From Chitinophagales bacterium (lineage in GTDB: Bacteria; Bacteroidota; Bacteroidia; Chitinophagales; Chitinophagaceae), in NCBI GenBank assembly GCA_020636505.1, contig JACJXR010000001.1, forward strand, positions 62,001 to 126,000: 64,000 nt of DNA, written 5' to 3'. The notes under the pieces were generated by a model. The model had not been told where the DNA came from. It saw nothing but the letters and a program-made list of their open reading frames with translations, and searched no databases. This document shows positions 49,743 through 58,848 of the stretch, one piece after another (position 1 is the first letter of the stretch; every line of letters starts with the position of its first letter). The position numbers were made by a program, and so were the translations under genes.

Positions 49743-50870
49743 ATGCAATTTATCTGGCAACATATAGATACCATTATACAAGAGTATACGGGCGCACATC
49801 CGCTTCCGTATTTCCTTAAGGGCTATTACAAGCAGCATCCGAAACTGGGTAGCCGCGACCGTAAAATGCTCAGCGAAATGGCATACTGTTGGTATCGTGC
49901 CGAAAAGGCGGTAGACAAAACACTGCCTTTCAACGAAAGGATGACCGCATGTATACATCTCTGTCGTACAGAGAACAAGCACTTGCTACGCTTGATAGAA
50001 CCATACTATCCACCTGCAAATGCAGACAAACTAAAGGTGGATATCGACAGAATATTCCCTCACGATATTGAGTTGTCTACCGGTATTAATAAAACCGATT
50101 GGCTCAACAATATGTTGGTTCAGCCTGACTTGTTCATCCGTCTACGTAAAGAGCATGAAAGGGTTTTGGCATTGTTGGAGCAGGAAAATATACCTTATTC
50201 GGAAATCACCAATGATTGTATTGCATTACCGAACGGCACACCCATCGACAAAATGATACCTCCTTTCGTATATGTGGTGCAAGATGCCTCCTCTCAAAAA
50301 ACAGCGGAGTATTTTACACCAAAGCCTTACGAAAATTGGTGGGACTGCTGCTCCGGTGCCGGAGGAAAATCGCTTTTGTTGAAAGACAAAGAACCTCTTG
50401 TCGAGTTGACCGTATCTGACACGCGTAAGACCATACTCAACAATTTGAAAGAACGTTTTCGTTTGTACAGTCATATCTTCCCAACTACTTTCAAGGTGGA
50501 TGTGGCGAACAGTGAAGAACTGCATGATGTAATGCGCAACCGTGAGTTTGACAACATCATATGCGATGTACCTTGTACGGGTTCAGGCACATGGGCTCGC
50601 ACTCCAGAGCAAATGCACTTCTTCAAAGCAAAAACATTGGTTGAATATGCTTCAAGGCAAAGAGACATATCCGTAAATGCAACCGACTTGTTGAAACCCG
50701 GAGGTAAGCTATACTACATCACCTGCTCCGTATTCAAAGAAGAGAATGAACATGTGGTGGAACATCTTGTAAAACAAACAGGACTTATCGTTGAAAGATC
50801 GGAATTGATAAACGGTATCGGGATCAAGGCGGACAGTATGTTCATCGCCGTATTAAAGAAGCCTGCTTAG
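49743..50870 (+). CDS. RsmB/NOP family class I SAM-dependent methyltransferase
   Basis: A 375-residue RNA m5C methyltransferase of the RsmB/NOL1/NOP2 family. The N-terminal RNA-binding part (about 1-155) is followed by the catalytic domain with SAM motif WWDCCSGAGGKSLLLKD, motif IV DVPCTGSG (C278) and motif VI ITCSVFKEENE (C328), the two cysteines used in catalysis. It probably methylates rRNA or tRNA; the exact target is not deducible. I chose ATG 49743 because the -7 box ends 6 nt before it. Its stop overlaps the S8 peptidase gene by four bases. Confidence 0.92.
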   Translation: MQFIWQHIDTIIQEYTGAHPLPYFLKGYYKQHPKLGSRDRKMLSEMAYCWYRAEKAVDKTLPFNERMTACIHLCRTENKHLLRLIEPYYPPANADKLKVDIDRIFPHDIELSTGINKTDWLNNMLVQPDLFIRLRKEHERVLALLEQENIPYSEITNDCIALPNGTPIDKMIPPFVYVVQDASSQKTAEYFTPKPYENWWDCCSGAGGKSLLLKDKEPLVELTVSDTRKTILNNLKERFRLYSHIFPTTFKVDVANSEELHDVMRNREFDNIICDVPCTGSGTWARTPEQMHFFKAKTLVEYASRQRDISVNATDLLKPGGKLYYITCSVFKEENEHVVEHLVKQTGLIVERSELINGIGIKADSMFIAVLKKPA

Positions 50871-52522
50871 TACCTAACCATCTTCAGCACTTTCTCTTCT
50901 TCGTCGGAGGTTATTTTCAGAAAGTACATTCCATTTGGCAAATGTGGCATTTCCAACGTTATGGTTTGCGTACCTACACTCACATTGGTATTGTATGTAT
51001 ACACCACTCTACCACTCATGTCCGTAAGTTGTAGACCCAAATCTGCGTTGCGCTCTTTGTACACTCTTACACGCAATTGACTGTTGAACGGATTTGGTCC
51101 TACGGTCACCCAATTGTTAGCATCAGGCATTTTGGCAACCTCTTTTACGTTCAGTAGTTCCAAAGCGTAATGGAAGTTAGGCACACCGTGTCCCAATTGC
51201 GGACCGGGATTGCCATATCTGTGTGCACTTTTCTCTATTGCTGTACGTATCTCGTATGGCGTAAAGTTGCCACTTGCTTGCATGAGGCATGCCGCCCATC
51301 CTGCTAATTGCGGTGTGGCGTAAGAAGTACCACTGGTGAATGTGGGTGTTGTAGTAGTTCGTATCACTGCAGCCGGTGCTCCGGGCATACATACATTCGG
51401 CTTGATGGTTCCTGCCGAGTTGGGACCATATCCGCTGTTGCTTGCAGGTACTTTATCCAAACCGACAGAGCCTACGGTTAGGGCGCTGTCCGCATCTCCG
51501 GGAGTCAAAATATAGTTCCAACTGCCGCCACCTTCGTTACCTGCGGATACCACCATCAATATACCCTTGGTTGTAGCCATATTCACACCCTTTGTGGCTA
51601 TGGTTGTTTTGCCGTCAATCTCTGCATAGGTCAACGAAAAAGGTACCGGTAGTGTAAACTTGTCGTAGCCTACGGATATGGTTATCACATCTGCACCCAC
51701 ACTGTCTGCACGTTCCGATGCGGCAACTATATTGTCCATTTCCAACACTTGCTCCGTACCGCCCACCTCTGTGTTGTACAAAGCATAATCCGATTCGGGT
51801 GCACTACCTACATATATACCGGGTAGATTACCCGCCATTGTAGAAAGGGCGGTTGTTCCATGCTGTCCACTTGTGAACACATTGGTATTGGCCTGTACAA
51901 AATTGTATTGGTCTTTAAGTCGACCACTGTTCATCAGACTATCAAACGCAGGTGCACCGTTCACTCCTGCAAAACCTTCATCGAGTACCGCTATAAGTTT
52001 GCCTTGCCCTTTCCATCCTATGTCGTGCAAGTAGTCACCGTTAACCAAAGCACTTTGGTTGTACGTGGCTCCATAGTACGCAGATGAACCGGTGGTTTTT
52101 GCGTAGGTCTGAGTATTGTTGTTTCCCGTACCCTTGTGCAAACCCGTAGAATAGTACGCTATGTACTCTATGCTCTTTATGAAGAGTTTGCCTTGTATGT
52201 TTTGGATCTTGGAAGAATCGTTCAACAACAATATGGTATAGTTGAACCATTTGGAGGTCATGTGTACCTTACCGCTAGTCAGTGTCAACACACTGTCCAT
52301 ATATGCCGGAGATACGGGTAGGTCTGTACTGTCTATGGCAATACTTTGAGCAGTACGCCTATCTATGGCTCTTTGCGAAAGGAAACCTAATGGATTGCTT
52401 AAACTTTGGGTAGTACCGCCTTTGTCGGTAAAGCTGATTCTAAAACCGTATTGCGGTTGACCATTAACGTTTGTGGTGACAAGAAATAAACACAATACAC
52501 ACCACACTACCCATCTGCACAT
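50867..52522 (-). CDS. T9SS-secreted S8 subtilisin-like serine protease
   Basis: A 551-residue secreted subtilase with a signal peptide (1-21, ending VNGQ). The catalytic triad regions are IAVLDEGFAGV (Asp), GQHGTTALSTMAG (His) and SGTSYATPQLAGW (Ser, S400), with the oxyanion segment SAGNEGG between. A C-terminal sorting domain (VGPNPFNSQLRVRVYK..) directs T9SS export. It is 11 nt downstream of a lipoprotein gene, with which it probably forms an operon. It overlaps the RsmB-type gene by four bases. Confidence 0.93.
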   Translation of the reverse strand: MCRWVVWCVLCLFLVTTNVNGQPQYGFRISFTDKGGTTQSLSNPLGFLSQRAIDRRTAQSIAIDSTDLPVSPAYMDSVLTLTSGKVHMTSKWFNYTILLLNDSSKIQNIQGKLFIKSIEYIAYYSTGLHKGTGNNNTQTYAKTTGSSAYYGATYNQSALVNGDYLHDIGWKGQGKLIAVLDEGFAGVNGAPAFDSLMNSGRLKDQYNFVQANTNVFTSGQHGTTALSTMAGNLPGIYVGSAPESDYALYNTEVGGTEQVLEMDNIVAASERADSVGADVITISVGYDKFTLPVPFSLTYAEIDGKTTIATKGVNMATTKGILMVVSAGNEGGGSWNYILTPGDADSALTVGSVGLDKVPASNSGYGPNSAGTIKPNVCMPGAPAAVIRTTTTPTFTSGTSYATPQLAGWAACLMQASGNFTPYEIRTAIEKSAHRYGNPGPQLGHGVPNFHYALELLNVKEVAKMPDANNWVTVGPNPFNSQLRVRVYKERNADLGLQLTDMSGRVVYTYNTNVSVGTQTITLEMPHLPNGMYFLKITSDEEEKVLKMVRY

Positions 52523-52533
52523 TGTTTTTTGTT

Positions 52534-53271
52534 TTAGTTATGGTCCACCGCGCGCATAATGACACCCTTGCCATCGCGACACTGAGAACCTTTAGGCTCA
52601 TACACCCACCTAATATATTCACGATATATCATGCCCACGCCTGAAGCGTAAACTTCATTGCTCTTGGTACGAGTGGCAGGCGCGCTTGGGAACAACTCAG
52701 GGTCGCCTTCTGCTTCGTCCACTTCCAATACAGTTACAGTGTTATCGAATACTTTATATCCTGTGTTGAATGATTCACCCAGATTCCTGTATTCGTATAC
52801 CCAGTCTTTGTAGAAGTAAAAATCAGGATCGTCTACTTCGATATAGCTGTTACCTTCCCAGCTCTTACGCTCTTCAACAGGGAAAGCCATTTTTATGAAA
52901 CGTAGTTGATCGTATACCATCTCAAGGTTGGTACCTGTATTGGTCACGTAGAATACTCTATGCGATTTCCAAGGGTCTTCCACTTTCTTCCTGATGCTTG
53001 TTTCCACTCTAAACGACAAACGTCCTTGCTTGTCGGTGAATGTGTCTGCTACTCTGTGCATCAGTTGATAGTTGTAATAACGCTCCACACAGAAAGTATC
53101 ATCCCAAACTGTAGAGTCCACATCATAGATAACCCACTTGCCTACTTCCAACGGGTAGAATTCTTCATTCTGTGGCAAAGGAGCAGGTCTATCGTCTGCT
53201 TTTTTACAAGAATATGTAATCACCATTAGGGCAAATGCCATCAGCAAGAAAGGTAGCGACTTCTTGATCAT
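52534..53271 (-). CDS. Lipoprotein, hypothetical, 245 aa
   Basis: Not recognised by family. It has a lipobox TYSC at C22. The mature part starts with FYPLEVGKWVIYDVDSTVWDD, a beta-strand-rich pattern (LEVGKWVIYDVDS) common in Bacteroidota surface lipoproteins, and contains WVYEYRNLGESFNTG and REYIRWVYEP. It is encoded 11 nt upstream of the T9SS serine protease, suggesting a joint role in protease anchoring or handling. A -7-like TATATTTA lies about 20-30 nt upstream of the start. Confidence 0.78.
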   Translation of the reverse strand: MIKKSLPFLLMAFALMVITYSCKKADDRPAPLPQNEEFYPLEVGKWVIYDVDSTVWDDTFCVERYYNYQLMHRVADTFTDKQGRLSFRVETSIRKKVEDPWKSHRVFYVTNTGTNLEMVYDQLRFIKMAFPVEERKSWEGNSYIEVDDPDFYFYKDWVYEYRNLGESFNTGYKVFDNTVTVLEVDEAEGDPELFPSAPATRTKSNEVYASGVGMIYREYIRWVYEPKGSQCRDGKGVIMRAVDHN

Positions 53272-53395
53272 ACGATTAATCTAATACTGTTATTACCGTA
53301 AATATAACCAAAGAAACGAAAAGTTAATATTTTCAGAAAGCATAATCGGTGATTTTAACCGGATATATGACTTTTAGCTGATTTTGAGGCTGTTA

Positions 53396-54493
53396 TTACT
53401 CAAATCCGGCCTGAATTACGCCTCCTCCGACCACATCGTCGCCCTCGTAGAATACTGCCGACTGTCCCGGTGCAATGCTGTTTACCGAATGTGTGAAATT
53501 TACTTCAACTCCTTCGTCCAGTCGGCGAATGATGGATTCCGAGCCCGGATCTTTGTAGCGGATCTTGGTTACGGCTTCAAGGCCGTCCGGTATCTCGTCG
53601 TATTTGATATGATTGATGCCTTTTACGGTCATCTTGCTTTGTTGCAGTTCATCCACCTCTCCTAATACCACTGTATTGGTCTCAGGGATTATCTTGGTCA
53701 CATACATCGGCTTACCGAATGCCACACCCAATCCTTTACGCTGACCGATGGTGTAAAACGGATAGCCATGATGTTTACCCACTTTTTCGCCGCTGGCCAA
53801 TATAAAATCACCACCGGCAACTTCTTGCTCCAATTGCGGATTGTTCCTTTTCAAAAACCCACGATAGTCGTTATCCGGCACAAAGCATATTTCGTAACTC
53901 TCCGCTTTTTTGGACAGCTCCTCATAGCCCATATCGGCAGCTATTTGGCGAACTTCTGTTTTCAAATAATCACCAAGTGGATATATACTGCGGCTCAAAC
54001 AATCCTGCCCCAAGCCCCATAGCACATAGCTCTGGTCTTTGGTCAAGTCTTTGGCTTTTGACAACACATGTCTGTTGTTCTCTTCACGAACCTTCACATA
54101 GTGGCCGGTTGCGATAAAGTCGCAGTTCAGCGCATCTGCACGCTTCAACAATGCCGACCATTTGATATGGGTATTGCAAAGCACACATGGGTTCGGCGTA
54201 CGTCCTGCAAGGTATTCGTCCACAAAATTGTTGATGACGAAATCTCCAAACTCCTCACGAATGTCCAATATATAGTGCGGGAAACCATGCTCAACAGCCG
54301 CCTGACGTGCATCGTTGAACGAATCCAAATTGCAACATCCGGTTTCTTTCTTTCCTCCTCCCGAACTTGCATAATCCCAAGTCTTCATAGTAATGCCTAC
54401 TACCTCATAACCTTGATTATGAAGCATTAACGCACTGATGGTACTGTCGATACCACCACTCATAGCCACCAATACTTTTCCGTTCCTACTCAT
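53396..54493 (-). CDS. mnmA: tRNA 2-thiouridine synthase MnmA
   Basis: A 365-residue enzyme that thiolates U34 of tRNA Lys, Glu and Gln. The PP-loop is AMSGGIDSTISALML, followed by family motifs MKTWDYASS and TPNPCVLCNTHIKW, with the catalytic cysteines C (NPC) and C in YEICFVPDNDYRGFL. The C-terminal beta domain ends with VVGGGVIQAGFE. I start at ATG 54493; the longer frame adds 30 residues not found in the family. A TACCTTTG box is 21 nt upstream. Confidence 0.95.
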   Translation of the reverse strand: MSRNGKVLVAMSGGIDSTISALMLHNQGYEVVGITMKTWDYASSGGGKKETGCCNLDSFNDARQAAVEHGFPHYILDIREEFGDFVINNFVDEYLAGRTPNPCVLCNTHIKWSALLKRADALNCDFIATGHYVKVREENNRHVLSKAKDLTKDQSYVLWGLGQDCLSRSIYPLGDYLKTEVRQIAADMGYEELSKKAESYEICFVPDNDYRGFLKRNNPQLEQEVAGGDFILASGEKVGKHHGYPFYTIGQRKGLGVAFGKPMYVTKIIPETNTVVLGEVDELQQSKMTVKGINHIKYDEIPDGLEAVTKIRYKDPGSESIIRRLDEGVEVNFTHSVNSIAPGQSAVFYEGDDVVGGGVIQAGFE

Positions 54494-54514
54494 ATTATGC
54501 CCTTTCAGGATTTG

Positions 54515-54522
54515 CAAAGGTA
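54515..54522 (-). promoter_or_regulatory. -7 box TACCTTTG for mnmA
   Basis: Exact TAnnTTTG match on the minus strand, 21 nt before the ATG. Confidence 0.6.
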
Positions 54523-54615
54523 CGAATAGTATCGCGAGCAGCCATTTTGCTGTTATAGATAATCGGCACACCCTTATCAGCACCTGCGATATACTGCTTT
54601 TTGCTTCATCCGGGT

Positions 54616-54623
54616 TAACTTTG
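54616..54623 (+). promoter_or_regulatory. -7 box TAACTTTG for aroB, 4 nt from ATG
   Basis: Exact TAnnTTTG match; only ACAC lies between it and the aroB ATG, the shortest spacing in the window. Confidence 0.65.
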
Positions 54624-54627
54624 ACAC

Positions 54628-55668
54628 ATGCACTACACGGTGAAATTTCCCAACAAAACGGTCAGCTACCTGCTCAACACATCGTTTGAGCATATAGACG
54701 AGCTGATAAAAAGGGATGAGTGCATCGTGATAACAGACAAAAACGTTGAAAAGCATCACGCCAACCTATTCAAAGGTTTTAAAAAAGTGATAGCTCTCGA
54801 ACCGGGAGAAGCATCCAAAAGCATTGAAAATGTGCAGATTGCCACACAAGAGTTGCTTGATGTAGAGGCACATAGAGGTTCTTACATAATAGGTGTAGGC
54901 GGTGGCATGACAACAGACTTCACAGGATTTCTTGCATCGATATATATGCGTGGCGTCAAGTTCGGTTATGTACCCACTTCTTTGTTAGGAATGGTGGATG
55001 CATCGGTTGGTGGTAAGAACGGCATCAACTATCAACTGCAAAAAAACCTTCTGGGCACTTTCAATCAACCGGAGTTCATTTTGTTCGACACGGCTTTTCT
55101 TAAAACATTGCCAAGTGAAGAATGGTGTAACGGTTTTGCAGAGGTCATCAAATATGCTTGTTTGTTCGATAAAGAAATGTTTGACGAACTGGTGGAGCAT
55201 GATATCGCCTATTATCAAAAGGACGATGCTGCAACTGCGTCTGTAATTGCCAAATGTGTGGACTGGAAAAACAAAATAGTTCAGAGCGACGAATTGGAAA
55301 ACGGCAGAAGAAAACTACTCAACTTCGGACATACTGCCGGTCATGCTTTTGAAACTATAAACAATATTCCTCATGGCCATGCGGTGGCATTGGGCATGTT
55401 GGTGGCATGCAAAGTTTCCGAAGCGCATGGATTGGACAAACAAGTGTATGCACAACTGAAAACATTGCTGCAGCAGTACAACCTACCTGTGATCATCGAT
55501 ACAAACATCGACAAAGTGATGCAGGTGTTGAACATGGATAAAAAGAAGAACAACAACGGTATCGACTTCGTACTGTTGAAAAGCATCGGCGATGCCTACT
55601 TGAAGAACGTTACAACAGAAAATATAAAACACACTTTAGAAGAATTTACGAATGCAGGCGATAGTTGA
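54628..55668 (+). CDS. aroB: 3-dehydroquinate synthase
   Basis: A 346-residue NAD- and Zn/Co-dependent enzyme of the shikimate pathway that makes 3-dehydroquinate from DAHP. Motifs seen: GVGGGMTTDFTGFLASIYMRGV, VDASVGGKNGINY, GFAEVIKYACLFD, and the metal-site HTAGHAFE with NIPHGHAVALGM. First gene of the aroB-aroA-aroC operon; aroA starts inside its 3' end (17-bp overlap). Predicted leaderless from the -7 box. No shikimate dehydrogenase, kinase or DAHP synthase genes are in the window. Confidence 0.97.
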   Translation: MHYTVKFPNKTVSYLLNTSFEHIDELIKRDECIVITDKNVEKHHANLFKGFKKVIALEPGEASKSIENVQIATQELLDVEAHRGSYIIGVGGGMTTDFTGFLASIYMRGVKFGYVPTSLLGMVDASVGGKNGINYQLQKNLLGTFNQPEFILFDTAFLKTLPSEEWCNGFAEVIKYACLFDKEMFDELVEHDIAYYQKDDAATASVIAKCVDWKNKIVQSDELENGRRKLLNFGHTAGHAFETINNIPHGHAVALGMLVACKVSEAHGLDKQVYAQLKTLLQQYNLPVIIDTNIDKVMQVLNMDKKKNNNGIDFVLLKSIGDAYLKNVTTENIKHTLEEFTNAGDS

Positions 55669-56926
55669 ACCGGGTACAATTTCAGGGACCATAACAGCAC
55701 CTCCATCCAAAAGCATCATGCAGCGTGTATGCGCAGCGGCATTGTTACACAATGGCAAAACCATTATCAATAATCCGGGCAACAGCGCCGACGACAAAGC
55801 CGCACTCAACATCATTCAACAACTTGGTGCGGAAATATCTTATACAGAGAACGGCATACTCGAAATAATAAGTACAGGAGTACAACCCACAACTGATATC
55901 AACTGCGGTGAAAGCGGATTGTCCGCAAGGTTATTCATACCCATTGCAGCTTGTACCGATAAAGCTGTCACGATAACAGGTTCCGGCAGCTTACTCAAAC
56001 GCCCCATGACGGAGTACTTAAGCATACTACCTGAACTTGGCGTTACCATCAAATCAAACAACGACACACTACCCTTCAAAGTTACCGGGCCGTTACAACC
56101 TAAAGACATAACAGTAGATGGTTCGCTCAGTTCGCAATTCATAAGTGGCTTACTCATCACCTTTGCATTTTATGCCACTGAACCGGTAACCATCACAGTT
56201 GATAGACTCACAAGCAAACCATATATCGACCTGACCTTACAAGTATTGGAACACTTTGGCAAACAAGTTGCCAACAAGGACTATAAGGCATTTACCATAA
56301 CTCCTACCGAAGAAGAAACACAAGATATTTTCATCAACATAGAGGGAGATTGGAGTGCCGCATCGGCAATGTTGGTGGCAGGTGCTATTGCCGGAGATAT
56401 AACGATAGAAGGAATTGACCGATCATCTTTACAAGGTGATAAAGCGATAGTGAACATACTAAAGCAAGCAGGTGCCACAGTTGAAGAAAACGAATACAGT
56501 GTATCGATACTACGTCCTGAAATGCTTGCGGCTTTCGAATATGATGCCACCGATACACCTGATTTGTTTCCTGTATTGTCTGTTCTTGCAGGAGTATGCA
56601 AAGGAGAGAGCACAATCAGAGGCGTGAAAAGATTGATACACAAAGAGAGCAACCGCATAGTAAGCATATCTGATATGCTATCGGCCTTGGGCATCTTTCA
56701 CTCCGTGTATGAAGACGAATTGGTTATAGAAGGCAAAGAAATGTTTCAGTACGCCAAAATAGACGGATATAACGACCACCGCATAGTGATGGCTGCATCA
56801 ATAGCGGCATTAAGAAGCAAAGGACCCGTGACCATACACGGCATGGAAGCAGTAAACAAATCTTATCCCGATTTTTTCGCACATTTGTCTTTGTTGGGCG
56901 CAAGCGTGATGCAAAACATTGAATGA
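55652..56926 (+). CDS. aroA: 3-phosphoshikimate 1-carboxyvinyltransferase (EPSP synthase)
   Basis: A 424-residue enzyme joining shikimate-3-phosphate and phosphoenolpyruvate. Visible motifs are APPSKSIMQR (K20, S21, R25), GESGLSARLF, DGSLSSQFISGLL and the C-terminal YNDHRIVMA. Length fits the family. The gene overlaps the end of aroB by 17 bp and its stop is inside the ATGA of aroC, so translation of the three is coupled. It reads as a class I-like enzyme, but glyphosate sensitivity cannot be judged from sequence alone. Confidence 0.97.
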   Translation: MQAIVEPGTISGTITAPPSKSIMQRVCAAALLHNGKTIINNPGNSADDKAALNIIQQLGAEISYTENGILEIISTGVQPTTDINCGESGLSARLFIPIAACTDKAVTITGSGSLLKRPMTEYLSILPELGVTIKSNNDTLPFKVTGPLQPKDITVDGSLSSQFISGLLITFAFYATEPVTITVDRLTSKPYIDLTLQVLEHFGKQVANKDYKAFTITPTEEETQDIFINIEGDWSAASAMLVAGAIAGDITIEGIDRSSLQGDKAIVNILKQAGATVEENEYSVSILRPEMLAAFEYDATDTPDLFPVLSVLAGVCKGESTIRGVKRLIHKESNRIVSISDMLSALGIFHSVYEDELVIEGKEMFQYAKIDGYNDHRIVMAASIAALRSKGPVTIHGMEAVNKSYPDFFAHLSLLGASVMQNIE

Positions 56927-57912
56927 GCATGAACAGTTTTGGACGCATATTCAGAGTAAGTATTTTCGGAGAGTCTCATGGCCCTGCCGTTGGTATAACT
57001 GTCGATGGATGTCCTGCTGGCATACCTATTACGGTAGAAGATTTCTTGCCCGACCTTGAGCGTCGCAAAGCGGGTGCTGCAGGCACCACTCCTCGCAAAG
57101 AAGATGACTTACCCGAAATAGTAAGTGGCGTATTCAACGACACAACGACAGGCGCGCCGATAACCATATTGTTTCGTAACAACAACACACGCTCCAAAGA
57201 TTACGAAACGATGCGCAAAACACCACGTCCGGGACATGCCGACTTTGTACTCGACAAAAAGTTCAGTGGATACAACGACTATCGTGGCGGCGGACATTCG
57301 TCAGGTAGATTGACGGTGGCATTGGTAGCTGCGGGAGTCATCGCAAAAAAAACACTGACGGGCATCAACATCAACGCTACTCTTGTGGAAGCAGGTGGCA
57401 ACACCGATATAGAAGCTGCTATTGCACAAGCGATAGAAAAGCAGGACAGTATAGGTGGCATAATAGAATGCAGAGCCAAAAATTTACCCATCGGCATAGG
57501 AGAACCTTTCTTCGATTCTGTCGAGTCTTGTATCAGCCATATTGCATTTGCCATACCGGCTGTTAAGGGTATAGAATTCGGCAGCGGATTTTCCGCCACA
57601 AAAATGACGGGCAGTCAACACAACGATAATTTCATTGACGAAAAAGGAACCACAGAAACCAACAATGCAGGTGGTATCAACGGTGGTATCACCAACGGAA
57701 ACGAATTGGTGTTTCGTGTGGCGATAAAACCTACAAGCAGCACACCACAAGAACAACAAACTTGGAATAAAGAAACCGAAAGCGTTGAACCTCTTACCAT
57801 CAAAGGCCGTCACGACCTATGTATAGCACTGCGCGCACCTGTTGTGTTAGAGGCTGCGGCAGCAATAGCCTTGGCAGATTTGATGTTGGTAGGTAAAAGT
57901 TTGGGTGCTTAA
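56923..57912 (+). CDS. aroC: Chorismate synthase
   Basis: A 329-residue FMN-dependent enzyme that makes chorismate from EPSP. GESHGPAVGITVDGCPAG and RTRRPGHAD-like RKTPRPGHADF are present. The region normally read as GGGRSSARET is GGGHSSGRLT here, a subfamily variant that I recall in other lineages. At 329 residues it is shorter than the about 350-360 residue enterobacterial type. ATGAG overlap with aroA gives translational coupling. The stop codon overlaps the SirB1-like gene by 4 bp. Confidence 0.95.
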   Translation: MSMNSFGRIFRVSIFGESHGPAVGITVDGCPAGIPITVEDFLPDLERRKAGAAGTTPRKEDDLPEIVSGVFNDTTTGAPITILFRNNNTRSKDYETMRKTPRPGHADFVLDKKFSGYNDYRGGGHSSGRLTVALVAAGVIAKKTLTGININATLVEAGGNTDIEAAIAQAIEKQDSIGGIIECRAKNLPIGIGEPFFDSVESCISHIAFAIPAVKGIEFGSGFSATKMTGSQHNDNFIDEKGTTETNNAGGINGGITNGNELVFRVAIKPTSSTPQEQQTWNKETESVEPLTIKGRHDLCIALRAPVVLEAAAAIALADLMLVGKSLGA

Positions 57913-58811
57913 TCTTCCTCCTCTTCTTGTGCGGGGGTATCTCCTTCTATGATATTGATAAGCTGTTGCAGTTCTGTGGCTTTGTCTTCATCGCGCTTGT
58001 AGTTGAAGCATAGTGCCAACTCTTCCAGCATCTTGCATATCACACGGCGTGTATCCAATGGTTTGAAGTATAGTTCTCGCTCGGTGGCTTTTATCTTTTT
58101 CAGGTATACGTCCACATCTTTCTGTGTGTATACCATACCGTTCAGCGGGTCTACAAAAAACTGTATCTGCTGTACAGGCGTATCGTCCAAGCTGTAGAAA
58201 TGCTGTAACGTATCCAAGTAGGCAAATACGAACTGCCTTGGTAGGTCAATGGCGAATATCGGAATGTCCAACAACTCGCAAAGTGCCAAGTACAATATAC
58301 CTATCGAGTACGAGTTGCCTTGTTTGCTTTCCATCACCTGATTGATAAAAAAGTATTTAGGCTCTCGCTCCGTCAGTTCATGTCCTTGAAGTTTGTAATA
58401 GTTGTACAGTATACTGTTCAAAATGTTTACCTGCTCCAGTGGAGTAAGGTAATTGTTCAGCTCCAACCATATGTTGCGGCGCATCTGGTCGAACTGTGTG
58501 AGAATAGCCGGCACATTCATATCGGGGAACTGATATTTGGCCACCAATATCGCACCGCGAAGCAGCTCCGGCTTATCGGACTTGCTCCACTCCAAAAATT
58601 CCTTTTGCAATTCGGAATAATGCACCCTGTGTATCAGCATCTCAATACGCTCTTGCGTATCCGTGTCCACAGTGGTTTCCCACAGATGCTCTAAGTTGGG
58701 TATTATCCTTGTTCCGTAACCCAGTATCTTTTCGGCTACAGTGTTGAAGACTTCATCATCGGGATCGTCCACCAATTGCAGTAAGGCTGATATTTCCTTT
58801 GTATTCCGCAT
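57909..58811 (-). CDS. SirB1-like transglutaminase-fold protein
   Basis: A 300-residue protein matching the SirB1/Transglut_core2 pattern. The N-terminal helical part is HEAT-like; the core contains FFINQVMESKQGNSYSIGILYLALCELL and IPIFAIDLPRQFVFAYLD, corresponding to the family ESRRGNxxSLGVLY..FPGHFLVR. No cysteine sits at the expected catalytic position before the ISxG segment, so peptidase or transglutaminase activity is doubtful. The C-terminus is acidic. It follows topA by 37 nt on the same strand. Biological role unknown. Confidence 0.8.
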   Translation of the reverse strand: MRNTKEISALLQLVDDPDDEVFNTVAEKILGYGTRIIPNLEHLWETTVDTDTQERIEMLIHRVHYSELQKEFLEWSKSDKPELLRGAILVAKYQFPDMNVPAILTQFDQMRRNIWLELNNYLTPLEQVNILNSILYNYYKLQGHELTEREPKYFFINQVMESKQGNSYSIGILYLALCELLDIPIFAIDLPRQFVFAYLDTLQHFYSLDDTPVQQIQFFVDPLNGMVYTQKDVDVYLKKIKATERELYFKPLDTRRVICKMLEELALCFNYKRDEDKATELQQLINIIEGDTPAQEEEED

Positions 58812-58848
58812 TTACTCCTCTTTTCCGCATCATCAAAGTACGAATAAA

